From positions 1-64,000 of the forward strand of contig CAWAFE010000056.1 of the NCBI GenBank assembly GCA_963781215.1: a DNA stretch of 64,000 nucleotides, given 5' to 3'. Each line of letters starts with the position of its first letter. Position 1 is the stretch's first letter. The DNA comes from AP-15 sp963781215. Its GTDB lineage: Bacteria; Pseudomonadota; Alphaproteobacteria; ATCC43930; CGMCC-115725. Positions 53,745-63,783 of this stretch are shown piece by piece. The notes beneath the pieces were generated by a model. That model was not told the origin of the DNA, searched no databases, and worked only from the letters and a program-made list of their open reading frames with translations. The translations under genes were made by a program, and so were the position numbers.

Positions 53745-54983
53745 ATGGATCTGATCATAAGAAATGCCCGGCTCGCCGACCGGCTGGCCGAGCTTGTGGA
53801 TATCGGCGTCCTCGCCGGCCGGATCGCGGCGATCGGACCGGGGCTCGGCGAGGCGCCGGAGGTCTACGACGCCGGCGGGCGGCTCACCTGCGCCGGCCTG
53901 ATCGAGACGCACATCCATCTCGACAAGTCGCGGCTCATCGACCGCCTCCCGTCACAGACCGGGCGCCGCATCAGCCCGATGGCGCAGGTCGCGGCGATCA
54001 AGAAGGATTTGACCGTCGAGGATATCCGGCGGCGCGCGGCGCGCACGCTCGAAGAGTGCATCCTCAACGGCGCCACCCGCATGCGCACCCAAGTCGAGGT
54101 CGATCCGGCCATCGGCATGCGCGGCTTCGACGGCGTGCAGTCGCTGATCGCCGACTACAAATGGGCGATCGATATCGAGATCTGCGTCTTCCCGCAGGAC
54201 GGGCTGACCAACTACCCCGGGGTCGACGAGCTATTGGTCGAGGCGCTGAAGCGCGGCGCCAAGGCGGTTGGCGGCGCGCCGCGCTACGATCCCGACCATG
54301 CCGGCCAGATCCGGCGCATCTTCGATCTCGCCCGCGAGTTCGACGTCGATATCGACATCCACCTCGATGTCGGCGACAGCCCCGACGAGATGGACATCCC
54401 GCTTGTCTGCGAATTGGCCGAGCAATACCGGCGCGGCGGCCGGGTCGCGGTCGGCCATATGGCGAAATTGTCGACAATGCCGCCCGACCGGCTGGCGGCG
54501 ACGGCGCGGCGGATGGCCGATGCCGGGGTCGCGGTCACCGTGCTGCCATTGACCGATCTGTTCACGATGGGACGCGACCAGGACCACAACATCCGCCGTG
54601 GCGTGGCCGACGCCAATTTCCTGGTCGAGCACGGGGTCAACTGCTCGCTCTCGACCAACAACGTCTTGAACCCGGTCACCCCCTACGGCGACTGCTCGCT
54701 GATCCGGATGGCGAATCTGCACGCCAACGTCTTGCAGATCGGGCAGGCGGAGCAATTGCGCGAATGCTTCGCGATGCTGACCGAGCGGTCGGCCCGGCTA
54801 CTCAATCTGCGGGATTACGGCATCGCGGTGGGCAACCCGGCCGACATCGTCGTCATCAACTCCGAGACGCCGGAGCAGGCAATCGCCGAAATCCGCCAGC
54901 CACTCGCCGTCTACAAGCGCGGCCGACAAACCGTCGTGCGGCACCGGCCGGAGCTGCTACGACCGGAGAGCCGCTCGCCATAG
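53745..54983 (+). CDS. Cytosine deaminase-like amidohydrolase
   Basis: A 412-residue metal-dependent hydrolase: the N-terminal beta sandwich (MDLIIRNARLADRLAELVDI), metal ligands in IETHIHLDKSRL (His-x-His), the HLDVGD region, a GHM motif and the late Asp-containing segment NVLNPVTPYGD. The sequence resembles cytosine deaminase and the s-triazine hydrolases such as AtzC. The natural substrate is not certain; pyrimidine or related amide deamination is the default. It follows the nitroreductase by 18 bases and is likely co-transcribed. Confidence 0.85.
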   Translation: MDLIIRNARLADRLAELVDIGVLAGRIAAIGPGLGEAPEVYDAGGRLTCAGLIETHIHLDKSRLIDRLPSQTGRRISPMAQVAAIKKDLTVEDIRRRAARTLEECILNGATRMRTQVEVDPAIGMRGFDGVQSLIADYKWAIDIEICVFPQDGLTNYPGVDELLVEALKRGAKAVGGAPRYDPDHAGQIRRIFDLAREFDVDIDIHLDVGDSPDEMDIPLVCELAEQYRRGGRVAVGHMAKLSTMPPDRLAATARRMADAGVAVTVLPLTDLFTMGRDQDHNIRRGVADANFLVEHGVNCSLSTNNVLNPVTPYGDCSLIRMANLHANVLQIGQAEQLRECFAMLTERSARLLNLRDYGIAVGNPADIVVINSETPEQAIAEIRQPLAVYKRGRQTVVRHRPELLRPESRSP

Positions 54984-55033
54984 CCGCACCGACAGGCACA
55001 AGCGTCGAGCCGTTCAGGGTGAGGCGATAGCGG

Positions 55034-58000
55034 TTACAACGCCTCCAATATTGCGCGGGCTTGTTTTAGGTCGGGGGTATCGAGCCCTTCGGCGAACCAG
55101 CTGTAGATCGGCCAGAGGAGATCGCGCGCATCGGCACGCCGGCCCTCCGCGGCCCAGGCACGAGCGAGGCTGCGTGCCGCGCGCAGCTCCCACAACCGCG
55201 CCTGCTGCCCTCGGGCGATCGTCAGCGCCCGACCTAGCTCGTCCTCGCCCTCGGCGCGCTTGTCCGCTTCAATGAGCAACTCACCGCGCAACCGGTGCAA
55301 CTCGGCCGCAAAAAAGCGCTCGCCGGTCGTCTCGATCGTTTCTATCGCCTCATTCAGCAGACCGATGCCGATATCCGGCCGCGCGATGCCTGAGTACGCA
55401 GCGGCGAGATGGCCGAGGTGAAGCGGCCGAAACATCTTCGCATCGATCGTTCGTGCCGCCTCCATGGCGCCGCGCATGATTTCGATCCCATGTCCCGGAT
55501 TGCCGCGCTGGGCCGCCGTCAGGCCCTGGCAGAAGCGCGCCCAATGCTCATAGGCCGTGACCCCGTGCCCTACGCAGTAGGCGACCGCTCGATCAGGGTC
55601 AGGCGCGTCCGCGCCGCCTTCAGCCCCGAATGCCGTGGCCAGAAAAGCCTCAACATACATGACGTAGGCCGTCAGGGGGACATGCCCGATCTCACGGGCG
55701 AGGACGACGGCCTGCCGCGCCGCCGCAATCGCCTGATCGAGACGACCGAGCGGCCAGAGCGTGCAGGCGAGATAGGACAGCGCGGCGACCGCATTGTTGT
55801 GTGGCAGCCGTGGATCGCCGCTCGCATCGGTTCCGGCCCCGCCGAGGTCGACGGCGCGCTCCAGGTGCGTGCGAGCCTCGATGAACCCACCCATCGCCCA
55901 CTGCGAGTGGCCGAGCAGCATGTGGGCGAAGGGCGGCGCCTCGCTGTGCGGATGCCGGTCGGCAAGCGCGAGGCATTGCTGGGCCACCTCATGAGCGGCG
56001 GCGTGCTCGGCGCGCACGTAGTGAACGCTCCACAGCCCGTAAAGGACGGTCATCTGGTCGTTGATCGTGGCGCCGTCATCGAGGAGGCTACGCGCCCGGG
56101 AGAAGACCCGCAGGGTTTCCGCCGCGGCATACCCTTTGGTCGCGCGCATCATTCGCCCGAGGGCCAGATGCAGGTCCAATTCGCGACGGTCGCGCTCGGG
56201 GCTGGGCGGCAGCGAGCGAACGAGGTCGAGCGCGTGGGTCAGATGGGTGACGCCTTCGACGTCGGCCGAGGCTCGCAGCGCGCGCTCGCCGGCCCGGCGC
56301 CAATAGCCGATCGCGAGATCGCTGAGGCCGGCTTGCGTAAAATGATGCGCCAGGATTTCCGGCTCGGTCGTCGCCGTCTCGGGAAACCGGTCCTCCAGGA
56401 CCTTGCCGATGCGGGCGTGGAGCTCCTGACGCTGACCGCGCAGCAAGGTGCTGTAGGCGGCATCCTGGACCAGCGCGTGCTTGAAGACGAAGGTCGTGCC
56501 AGGACCCGCACCGCGGTGAAAGACGAGCCCGGTGCCGGCGAGCTGCCCCAGCGCATCTTCGAGCTCGTCCTCCGACCGCTCGGCGACGGCCGCCAGCAGC
56601 TCGTACGAAAACTCCCGCCCGAGCGCGGCGCCGATCTGCGCCACCTCCTTGACCGGAGCGAGCCGGTCGAGACGGGCCAGCAGCGAGGCGTGCAGGCTCG
56701 ACGGAATGGCCAGCGGCGGCAGTGGGCGGTCGAGCACATAGCGACCGTCCTCCTCGCGCAGAAGACGGCTTTCAAGTAGCGACTTCGTCAGCTCTTCGAC
56801 AAACAGGGGAATCCCGTCGGTACGCTCGACGATACGGTTGACGATTTCCCCGGGCAATGCCTTGTCGCCCGCGACCTTGCCCACGAGTGCCGCCGATTCG
56901 CGTTCGCCGAGGCGATCGAGCGGCAGCATCGTCACATGCGGCTGGCTGACCCAGGACGGGTGAAACTCCGGGCGAAAAGTGATGACGAGGAGCACCGGCA
57001 GGCTCGGCACCCGCTCGATGACCTGGCTCACGACCTGAAGTGAGGTGGAATCGACCCAATGCGCGTCCTCGAAGACCGCCAGCACGGGCTGCTGCCGGGC
57101 GAGGCCTTCGAGTTGGCGGACGAACGCGGCGAACATCAGCTCGCGCTTGCGCTGGGGGTCGAGGTCGAGCGGCGGGTACCTGCCCTCGGTCGGAACCGAC
57201 AAGAGATCGGCAAACAGCTTGACCGCCTCGGCCGAGTTTTCTTCCGATCGCGACACCAGCAGCCTCGATCTTGTCGAGCTTTGTCGCGGCAGTATCGTCG
57301 CGGGCAAAACCGGCCGCTCGTTCGAGATGCGCGATGATCGGATAGAGCGTGCTGTCGCGGTGGTGGGGAGAGCAGGACATGCGCAACCGGACAAAGGCTT
57401 GCCCGCGCAGCTCGGCCTGGAAAGCCGCGATAGTGCGCGATTTGCCAATCCCGGCCTCGCCGGAGAGGAGCACGACGCGGCCGTCGCCGCGCTTGGCCTC
57501 GGCCCATTTCCGCGTCAACAGCTCGATCTCTTCGGCGCGGCCGACGAGCGGGATCAGCGAGGAGGCGCGCAGCGCTTCGAACCGGCTTTCGATCGAGCTC
57601 GGCCGCAGCGGCTGCCAGACTGGGACGGCTTCGTTGAAGCCGCGCAGCTCCGACGACCCGCGACTGCGCAGCTCGAAAAGGGCGCCGACGAGCCGCCGAG
57701 TGGCGGCGGAGATCAGCACCGTGTCGGGGTCGGCGGCGGCTTGCAGGCGGGCAGCGAGGTTCGGGGTTTCGCCGACGACGTCGCGCTCCTTGGTGTCGCC
57801 GCTGCCCAAGAGGTCGCCGACCACGACCAGCCCGGTGGCGATGCCGACCCGCATCTGCAGCCTGCCCGAAGGCAGGTCGAGCTTGCCGATCTCGTCGACA
57901 AGGGCGAGGCCCGCCCGCACGGCCCGCTCGGCATCATCCTCGTCGGCCTGGGGATAACCGAAATAGATCATCATCCCATCGCCCATGTAGCGGGCGATAA

Positions 58001-58358
58001 AGCCTCGGAAACGTGTCGCGACCTCTCCCGCCTTGGCCTGGTAGGCGGCGAGCACCTCGCGCAGATCCTCCGGGTCAAGGCGGGCGGAGAGGGCCGTCGA
58101 GGCCACGAGGTCGCAGAACATGACGGTCAGCTGCCGACGTTCCCCGCCCTCGGCGCGCGGCGACGGCGCCACGGCGCGCGCGGCAATCGACCTGAGCAGC
58201 TTTTTGCGATGCCCCAGCAGGACCCCGATTTTTTCGAGGTCGGCCTCGGTAAGGTCGGGAAGGGTTTCGATGTCGATGGCGTTGTCGCGAAACGATTGCT
58301 CGTATTGCAGCAGCCCCAGGCCGCGCAGCCAATCCCCGATGCCCGGCTCGTGCCGCAT
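55034..58358 (-). pseudogene. Adenylate cyclase/AAA-ATPase/TPR multidomain regulator, single-base frameshift
   Basis: Two overlapping frames (58358-56772 and 57448-55034) make one 1107-residue protein. It begins with a SAM-like domain (IGDWLRGLGLLQYEQSFRDN), then a class III cyclase domain (LTVMFCDLVASTALSARLD and RYMGDGMMIYFGYP), an AAA/NACHT-like ATPase with LSGEAGIGKSRTIAAF, and a long helical TPR-type C terminus. The frame changes near 57263, where one inserted base would explain the shift; without it the reading is ...KLDKIELLVSRSEENSAEAV. Such proteins link cyclase activity to an ATP-driven signal. Error or recent mutation cannot be told apart. Confidence 0.85.
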
Positions 58359-58379
58359 TGCGCGAACCCCGCTCCCGGC

Positions 58380-59504
58380 TCAATCCAGGGGGTAATGATC
58401 GCCGTAGGCGTAGCCGCCGGCGAGGCCGCCCTTGGAGAAGGCGAGCTGCCAGACGCGCATCGGCTGGGTGCGAAAGCCGCCGGCGCAACCCTGGAGGTAG
58501 AGCTTCCACATCCGGTAGAACGGCTCGTCGTATTTCTGCCTGAGCCGGTCCCAGCCGGCGTCAAACCGCTCGAACCAGGCCATCAGGGTGCGGTCGTAAT
58601 GGGCGCCCTCCCAATTGTGGAAATCTTCGAGCGTCAAGCCCGGCGCGGCGGCGGCGATGATGTCGGGCACCGTCGGGAACTCCACTCCAGGCAGGATGTA
58701 CTTGTAGAACCACGGGTTGGCCAAGTCCTCCTTAAGGAACCCGACGGTGTGGAGCAGCAGGATGCCTGCGGGCTTCAGGCAGCGTTCGCAGGTCGCGAAG
58801 AAATCGCGGTAATGGCGGCGGCCGACATGCTCGAACATGCCGACCGAGACGATCCGGTCGAAGGGTTCATCGATATCGCGGTAATCGACATAGCGAAACT
58901 CGATCGGCAGACCCGCACAGAGGCGCTGGCCGAGCTCGATCTGGCGCTGCGATACGGTGGCGCCGACAACCTCGACGCGATAGCGCTCGGCGGCATAGCG
59001 GGCGAACGAGCCCCAGCCGACGCCGATATCCAATACCCGCATCCCCGGCTCCAGCTGCAGCTTGCGGCAGATCAGCTCGAGCTTATCGCGCTGCGCATCG
59101 GCCAAATTCCGCGCGCGGCGCCAATAGCCGCAGGAATAGGTCATGTACGGGTCGAGCATGATTTCGAACAAATCGTTGCCGGTGTCGTAGTGCCGCTCGC
59201 CGATCTCGAACGAGCGGGAGCGCGACCCGAACGGGTTGAGCCGAACCTTTAAGGCTTCGACGAGCGCGGTGCCGACCTCGACCTGCCGCGACAGCTCGGC
59301 CCGGTAGGCGCGCTCGACCAAGAGGTCGATGCGCTCGCAGTCAAGCCAGCCGTCCATGAAGGCTTCCCCGAAGCCGACGGTGCCGTCCCGCATCATCCGC
59401 TGATAGGCCCGCGGGTCGCGCACCTGGAGATCCCAGGGCTGATCGCCGTTGATCGTAACGCCCGCCTTGGCGAGCAGATCGCGGAAGAATGTCTCGGGCG
59501 CCAT
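58380..59504 (-). CDS. cfa: Cyclopropane-fatty-acyl-phospholipid synthase
   Basis: A 374-residue methyltransferase of the CFA synthase family: HYDTGNDLFEIMLDPYMTYS, the S-adenosylmethionine loop VLDIGVGWGSFARYAAE, VGMFEHVGRRHYRDFF, and an FLKEDLANPWFYKYILPG stretch before the C-terminal active-site residues. It adds a methylene bridge to unsaturated acyl chains of membrane phospholipids, typically in stationary phase or under acid stress. ATG 59504 is the family-like start. It diverges from the desaturase gene, which could supply unsaturated substrate. Confidence 0.93.
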   Translation of the reverse strand: MAPETFFRDLLAKAGVTINGDQPWDLQVRDPRAYQRMMRDGTVGFGEAFMDGWLDCERIDLLVERAYRAELSRQVEVGTALVEALKVRLNPFGSRSRSFEIGERHYDTGNDLFEIMLDPYMTYSCGYWRRARNLADAQRDKLELICRKLQLEPGMRVLDIGVGWGSFARYAAERYRVEVVGATVSQRQIELGQRLCAGLPIEFRYVDYRDIDEPFDRIVSVGMFEHVGRRHYRDFFATCERCLKPAGILLLHTVGFLKEDLANPWFYKYILPGVEFPTVPDIIAAAAPGLTLEDFHNWEGAHYDRTLMAWFERFDAGWDRLRQKYDEPFYRMWKLYLQGCAGGFRTQPMRVWQLAFSKGGLAGGYAYGDHYPLD

Positions 59505-59697
59505 GGGGCCATCTCGCGTCGGTTTGGGGACCGGACCCGCGGCTTTCGGGGCACATCGGGCCCGATCGCCAGTGTGCCCTCGCGCTCGAGGCGAGTAAAG
59601 GCTACTCTGCGGTCGGGGTACGGTCGGATTGCCCCGCGTTGGCGTCACGGTCGCAGTGCATCAGGAGCTGTCCGCCGCGCCGAGATCAGCCGAGGGG

Positions 59698-60579
59698 ATG
59701 GCGGCAGTGCCGGAGATCGCCGAAGTAACTTGTTTTTCCGCCCGTCACGTAGCGTTCGTCACGCCGCTGATCCTGTTGCACCTAGCCTGCGGGCTGGTCG
59801 CGGTCGCCGGTGTGAGCGGGGTGGCGATGGCCGTGTTTTTGTTCACCGGCTTCATCCAGGTGTTCGGCATCACCGTCGGCTACCACCGCCTGTTGGCGCA
59901 CCGGTCGTTCGAGACGAGCCGGGCGTTCCAATTCGTTTTGGCGACGCTCGGCGTGCTGGCGGGCCAGAACGGGCCGCTCTGGTGGATCGGCCATCACCGG
60001 CACCACCACCGGCATCCCGATCGCGAAGAGGACCCGCATTCGCCACGGGCGGGCTTCTTCTGGAGCCATATGGGATGGCTGTTCTCGCCGCGCTGCGTGC
60101 GCGTGCGGCGGCAGCTGGTCGCCGATCTCGAGCGCCTGTCCGAGCTGAAGCTGCTCGAGCGCTATTCGTATTTCGTCAATCTGGGGTACGCGCTGCTGCT
60201 CTATCTATTGGGTGATGCCGCACATCGGCTGGGCGCCCAGACGAACGGGTTCCAGTTGGTGGTCTGGGGTTGCATCCTCAGCACCGTGTGCGCCTATCAC
60301 GCCATCTGGTCGGCGAATTCCTTTTGCCACCGGTTCGGCCGCCGCCGCTTCGCGACCCGTGACGACAGCCGAAACAACCTCCTCGTCTCGCTGCTGACCC
60401 TCGGCGACGGCTGGCACCACAACCACCACCACTGCCCGTACTCGGCACGCCACGGCTTTGCCTGGTGGGAGATCGATCTTAACTACGCGATCCTGCGATT
60501 GCTGGCCTCGCTCGGCCTCGTCTGGGATCTGAAGCTGCCGCGGGTCGCAAGCAATCACGACCCGTCATCTGCCCCCTGA
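59698..60579 (+). CDS. Membrane fatty acyl desaturase
   Basis: A 293-residue membrane protein with the three histidine boxes of acyl-CoA/acyl-lipid delta-9 type desaturases: HRLLAHR, HHRHHH and HHNHHH, and four hydrophobic segments between them. It introduces a cis double bond using an iron center and reduced ferredoxin or cytochrome b5-like donor. ATG 59698 after GAGGGG is used; a TTG at 59629 is also in frame. Together with the divergent cyclopropane synthase it probably adjusts membrane lipids. Confidence 0.9.
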   Translation: MAAVPEIAEVTCFSARHVAFVTPLILLHLACGLVAVAGVSGVAMAVFLFTGFIQVFGITVGYHRLLAHRSFETSRAFQFVLATLGVLAGQNGPLWWIGHHRHHHRHPDREEDPHSPRAGFFWSHMGWLFSPRCVRVRRQLVADLERLSELKLLERYSYFVNLGYALLLYLLGDAAHRLGAQTNGFQLVVWGCILSTVCAYHAIWSANSFCHRFGRRRFATRDDSRNNLLVSLLTLGDGWHHNHHHCPYSARHGFAWWEIDLNYAILRLLASLGLVWDLKLPRVASNHDPSSAP

Positions 60580-62618
60580 GCGAATAGCACCGCGGCCCGC
60601 GCACAGTCAGTTGGGGCGATCGACTTCACCCTTCTTCTTTGGTGCTTCTTTGGCGGCCTGGCCGCCGCGGGGCGCCGGTTTCTGCGCCCTGGGGTGCGGC
60701 TGACCGTTGGCGGGGCTGCGCGCGCCGCGCAGGCGCGGTGTGGCGGGGCGAGCGGCCGGGTGCACGGCGGCTGCAGCGGGACCGGTTCGACACGGCGCAC
60801 CGGCGCCGGCGGCGGATGGGCGGGCGCCACTACGGCCGCGCCCGGCGCATGGGTTGCCGGAGGCAATGCCGGGCGGAATGTCCCGGGCGGGCGAAACGCC
60901 TGGGTTTGCGCCGGTGCCGGCTGGGGTGGCGCGGCAGGCGGCGGCACATGTGCGGTTTCGCCCCGATGCACCACGCGCCCGGGCGCCGGAGGATGCGGCT
61001 CCGAGGCAGCCGGGTGCCGCGCGGCTACCGGGCTCGGGCCCGGCGCGGTCGTGGTGGCCGCCGTACCCGGTGCCGCAGATTTGCCGGTCACCACAGATTT
61101 GCCGGGCGCAGCGGCGGTGCCCTGGGGCGGTTCGCGCGGGTGATCGGCGCCTGCCGGGGGTAGCGCGGCCGCAGGCGATGGCGCCGCCGGATGGAGCGCT
61201 TCCGGGGCATGCCCCGGAATTGCCTGGGGCGAACTCGGCGGCTGTCCCGTGGCGTTCGGCGCAGGATGATTCGCGTTGGCCGAAGCCGGGTTCGTAGACC
61301 GCGTTGGGACGGGCGGGCCCGGCACCCGCGCCGGGGTGGTCACCGGGGTTACGCGGGGCGGCTGAACCGAAACCGGTGCCTGCTTCAAGGTTGCCTGCGG
61401 AACGTGGACCATCGCCGGCGCGACACTCCCGGAAGCGGCGAAGACGCGCTGCGGCACGACCGTCGCGAACTGGCGGTTGGCGAAGGCCGTGGTCGCGACT
61501 TGCGCCGGCGGCGCCCCCTGGTTGCCCACGATGACCGTGTTTATGTTGTGGACATTGGTGATGTTGACGTTGCGGATGTAATAGGCGTTGCGGGTATAGC
61601 TCGGCCAATAGACCTCGTTCGGCGCCAACGGGAACCAGCCGACGGCCGGTCCGGCCGCGATGGCGAGCCCAAGCGCGGGGGCGCCGACGAACGCGACCAG
61701 TGCCGGGGCATAGACCGGCTGCGGCGCGAATTGCCCGGGAACCCAGCCCCACCGGTTGCCCATATAGGCCCAACGCCCGTAATGCGACGGCGCAAAGCCC
61801 CAGGGCTGATCGTCGACCCAGGTCCAGCCCCAGGGCGGGACCGAGATCCAGCGGCCGTCGCGGTAGGGCGCCCACCCCGAAGGCACCTGGGTCGGGTACC
61901 ATACCGCACCGTATTGCGGGCTGTTCTGCCAGTCGCCGTAGCGGTCGAGATCGGCGTAGCCGGTCATTTGCGGTGAGACGTGACGGGGTGCCGCGACGCG
62001 GTCGCGATCGGCGTCCCTCGACTGGCACCACTCGACAAACGGGTCGGGTGCTGCCCGCTCCAATTGCGCCGCCACCGGGTCGGAGCCGGTCAGGATCGCG
62101 GCATCGCCGGCGTTGATTGCAAGATCGGCACCGCCGCCGGCGAACCGCGCGCTGCCCTCGAACACCTGAACGTGGCCCGGCTGGTCCGTCGTGCCGGCGG
62201 CAATGTCGTACGCGCCGGGCTGGAGCAGCCAGACCCCGCCCCGCGGGAGGTCGACCTCGACATTGCGGCCCGGCTCGATTTGGCGCAGCCGCAGATAAAT
62301 CCGCCCTTGCGGCAGGCCGAGCTGGGTTGTCTGCTCGTTCAGGTTGACGATGTCGAGCTCGGTGCCGCCGGCCAGGCGCACCGTGGTCGGGCCGACCCCG
62401 ATCTCGGCACGCCCTTGCGGATCGGTCCAGAACGAGCCGCCGGTCGCGACCGGATAGTTCACCCCGGCCTGCGACCATTGCGTGTCGCCGACGACGCGGA
62501 ACGACAGGTCGCCCGAGGCGTAGCCGACCCGCCCGACCCGCGCCGGGGGCTCCTGCTGCGCCAGCGCCGGCGCCGCCGCGATCAGGAGAAGGAGGAGGAA
62601 GCTGGGGAAGACGCGCAC
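60555..62618 (-). CDS. DUF6600 protein, FecR-like N-terminal domain and Pro/Ala-rich tail
   Basis: A 687-residue exported protein from GTG 62618 (AGGAG seven bases upstream). A signal peptide (MRVFPSFLLLLLIAAAPALA) is followed by a FecR-like domain (VGRVGYASGDLSFRVVGDTQ), then aromatic repeats of the DUF6600 type (WYPTQVPSGWAPYRDGRW, WVDDQPWGFAPSHYGRWAYM) and about 270 residues of low-complexity Pro/Ala-rich tail. In the tail the neighbouring frame ending at 60607 reads more naturally (PKKKGEVDRPN), so an indel near 60790 is possible. The function is unknown; a cell-surface role is likely. It ends overlapping the desaturase stop by 25 bases on the opposite strand. Confidence 0.8.
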   Translation of the reverse strand: MRVFPSFLLLLLIAAAPALAQQEPPARVGRVGYASGDLSFRVVGDTQWSQAGVNYPVATGGSFWTDPQGRAEIGVGPTTVRLAGGTELDIVNLNEQTTQLGLPQGRIYLRLRQIEPGRNVEVDLPRGGVWLLQPGAYDIAAGTTDQPGHVQVFEGSARFAGGGADLAINAGDAAILTGSDPVAAQLERAAPDPFVEWCQSRDADRDRVAAPRHVSPQMTGYADLDRYGDWQNSPQYGAVWYPTQVPSGWAPYRDGRWISVPPWGWTWVDDQPWGFAPSHYGRWAYMGNRWGWVPGQFAPQPVYAPALVAFVGAPALGLAIAAGPAVGWFPLAPNEVYWPSYTRNAYYIRNVNITNVHNINTVIVGNQGAPPAQVATTAFANRQFATVVPQRVFAASGSVAPAMVHVPQATLKQAPVSVQPPRVTPVTTPARVPGPPVPTRSTNPASANANHPAPNATGQPPSSPQAIPGHAPEALHPAAPSPAAALPPAGADHPREPPQGTAAAPGKSVVTGKSAAPGTAATTTAPGPSPVAARHPAASEPHPPAPGRVVHRGETAHVPPPAAPPQPAPAQTQAFRPPGTFRPALPPATHAPGAAVVAPAHPPPAPVRRVEPVPLQPPCTRPLAPPHRACAARAAPPTVSRTPGRRNRRPAAARPPKKHQRRRVKSIAPTDCARAAVLFAQGADDGS

Positions 62619-62814
62619 GGCAGGCACTGCTCCTGGTTCATTCACACCCGACAACGGATCGATTGCGGCGCAGTTGTGGCAGCCGATCTCTACCGTCGCG
62701 CCGAGATTGCACACGGCTCTCGGCCCGACCTCCGCGCCGGGAAGGAGCGGCGGGTATTGCCGGCGCCCCCGCCTCGGGGTAGCATCGGTCGGGTCACAGT
62801 CGAGTAGGGGCGCA

Positions 62815-63573
62815 ATGAACGAGCCGATCAAGGTCTTCTGGCAACCGCATTGAACCAGCTGCCTCAGGGTTAAGGAATACCTCTCGGTCCGTGGGATCGA
62901 GTTCGAATCGATCAACGTATTGGCAGACGAGCGCGGCTTCGACGAGCTGCGGCGGCTGGGTGCCCGCTCGGTGCCAGTGGTTTCGCGCGGCGACCGCTTC
63001 GTCTTTGCCCAGGTGATCCGCGACGTGGTCGAGTTCCTCGAGCTCGACGAGAGCACGCGCCCGGTACTGTCGCCGGCCGAGCTCGCCGCGCGCTGCGACC
63101 GGGTGCTGCAGACGGCGCTTCGCCTCATCCGCCAGATGCCCAACGACCGGCTCGAAACCCGGCTGCCGAACCGGCCGCGCTCGTGGCGCGTCCTGATGCA
63201 CCACATCTTCCAGATTCCGACCGCTTATCTCGACCTCGAGGAAGATGGCGCAAGCTTCACCTACGAGCGGCTGACCGCATCGCCGCCCTCGGAGATGCGG
63301 ACGAGCGCCGCGGTCGCCGATTTCGGCGAGGGGGTCCGCGCCCGGTTCAAGGCGTGGTGGCGGCGGGTTGCGAATGAGGATTTCGCCCGCCCGGTGCCGA
63401 CCTATTTCGGCCAGACCTCGCGGCACGAGATGTTCGAGCGCACCGTCTGGCATTCGGCACAGCACACGCGCCAGGTCGCCTCGCTGCTCGAAACGGCGGG
63501 GATTGCCCCCGACCGCCCGCTGACGCGCGACGACATCCGCGGCCTGCCACTGACCGACAAGGTCTGGGACTAG
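62815..63573 (+). CDS. Glutaredoxin-DinB-like protein with TGA at the first active-site cysteine (selenoprotein candidate or pseudogene)
   Basis: From ATG 62815 (AGGGG five bases before) the frame reads MNEPIKVFWQPH, TGA at codon 13 (62851-62853), then TSCLRVKEYLSVRGIEFES and on without other stops to 63573, 252 codons in total. Relatives have Cys at that position (FWQPxCxSC), so it reads as a UxxC glutaredoxin domain. Residues 100-250 form a DinB-like four-helix domain with histidines in RVLMHHIFQIP and TVWHSAQHTRQ. Selenocysteine at the catalytic position is known in glutaredoxin-like proteins from metagenomes; a simple TGC to TGA mutation is the alternative. No selA, selB or selC lies in the window. 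Confidence 0.7.
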
Positions 63574-63783
63574 CGGGCCGCGGCGCTACGCGCGCACTCA
63601 GGAGACGGCGGGCCAGGAGAGCAACCCCGGCCGGCCACCCCGGCAATATAGGCCGACCAGGCTGCGCCGCCCTCGCGAGCGACCGGGCGCCACCGTGCCG
63701 CGCTTGGGAAAACAGACGGACTTTGTTATCATAGCGGCGGACGCCGGGCTGGCTGAGGCGTTTTCGACACCAGGAGGAGCCTG

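Noticed and set aside
57045..59252. 735-codon plus-strand frame across the cyclase and CFA genes
   Set aside because: Crosses two real minus-strand genes; no recognisable domain.
62851..62890. Claim of a classical SECIS element
   Set aside because: The best stem I can draw has only five pairs with a bulge, and its loop does not begin with G; I keep the Sec hypothesis but not this element.
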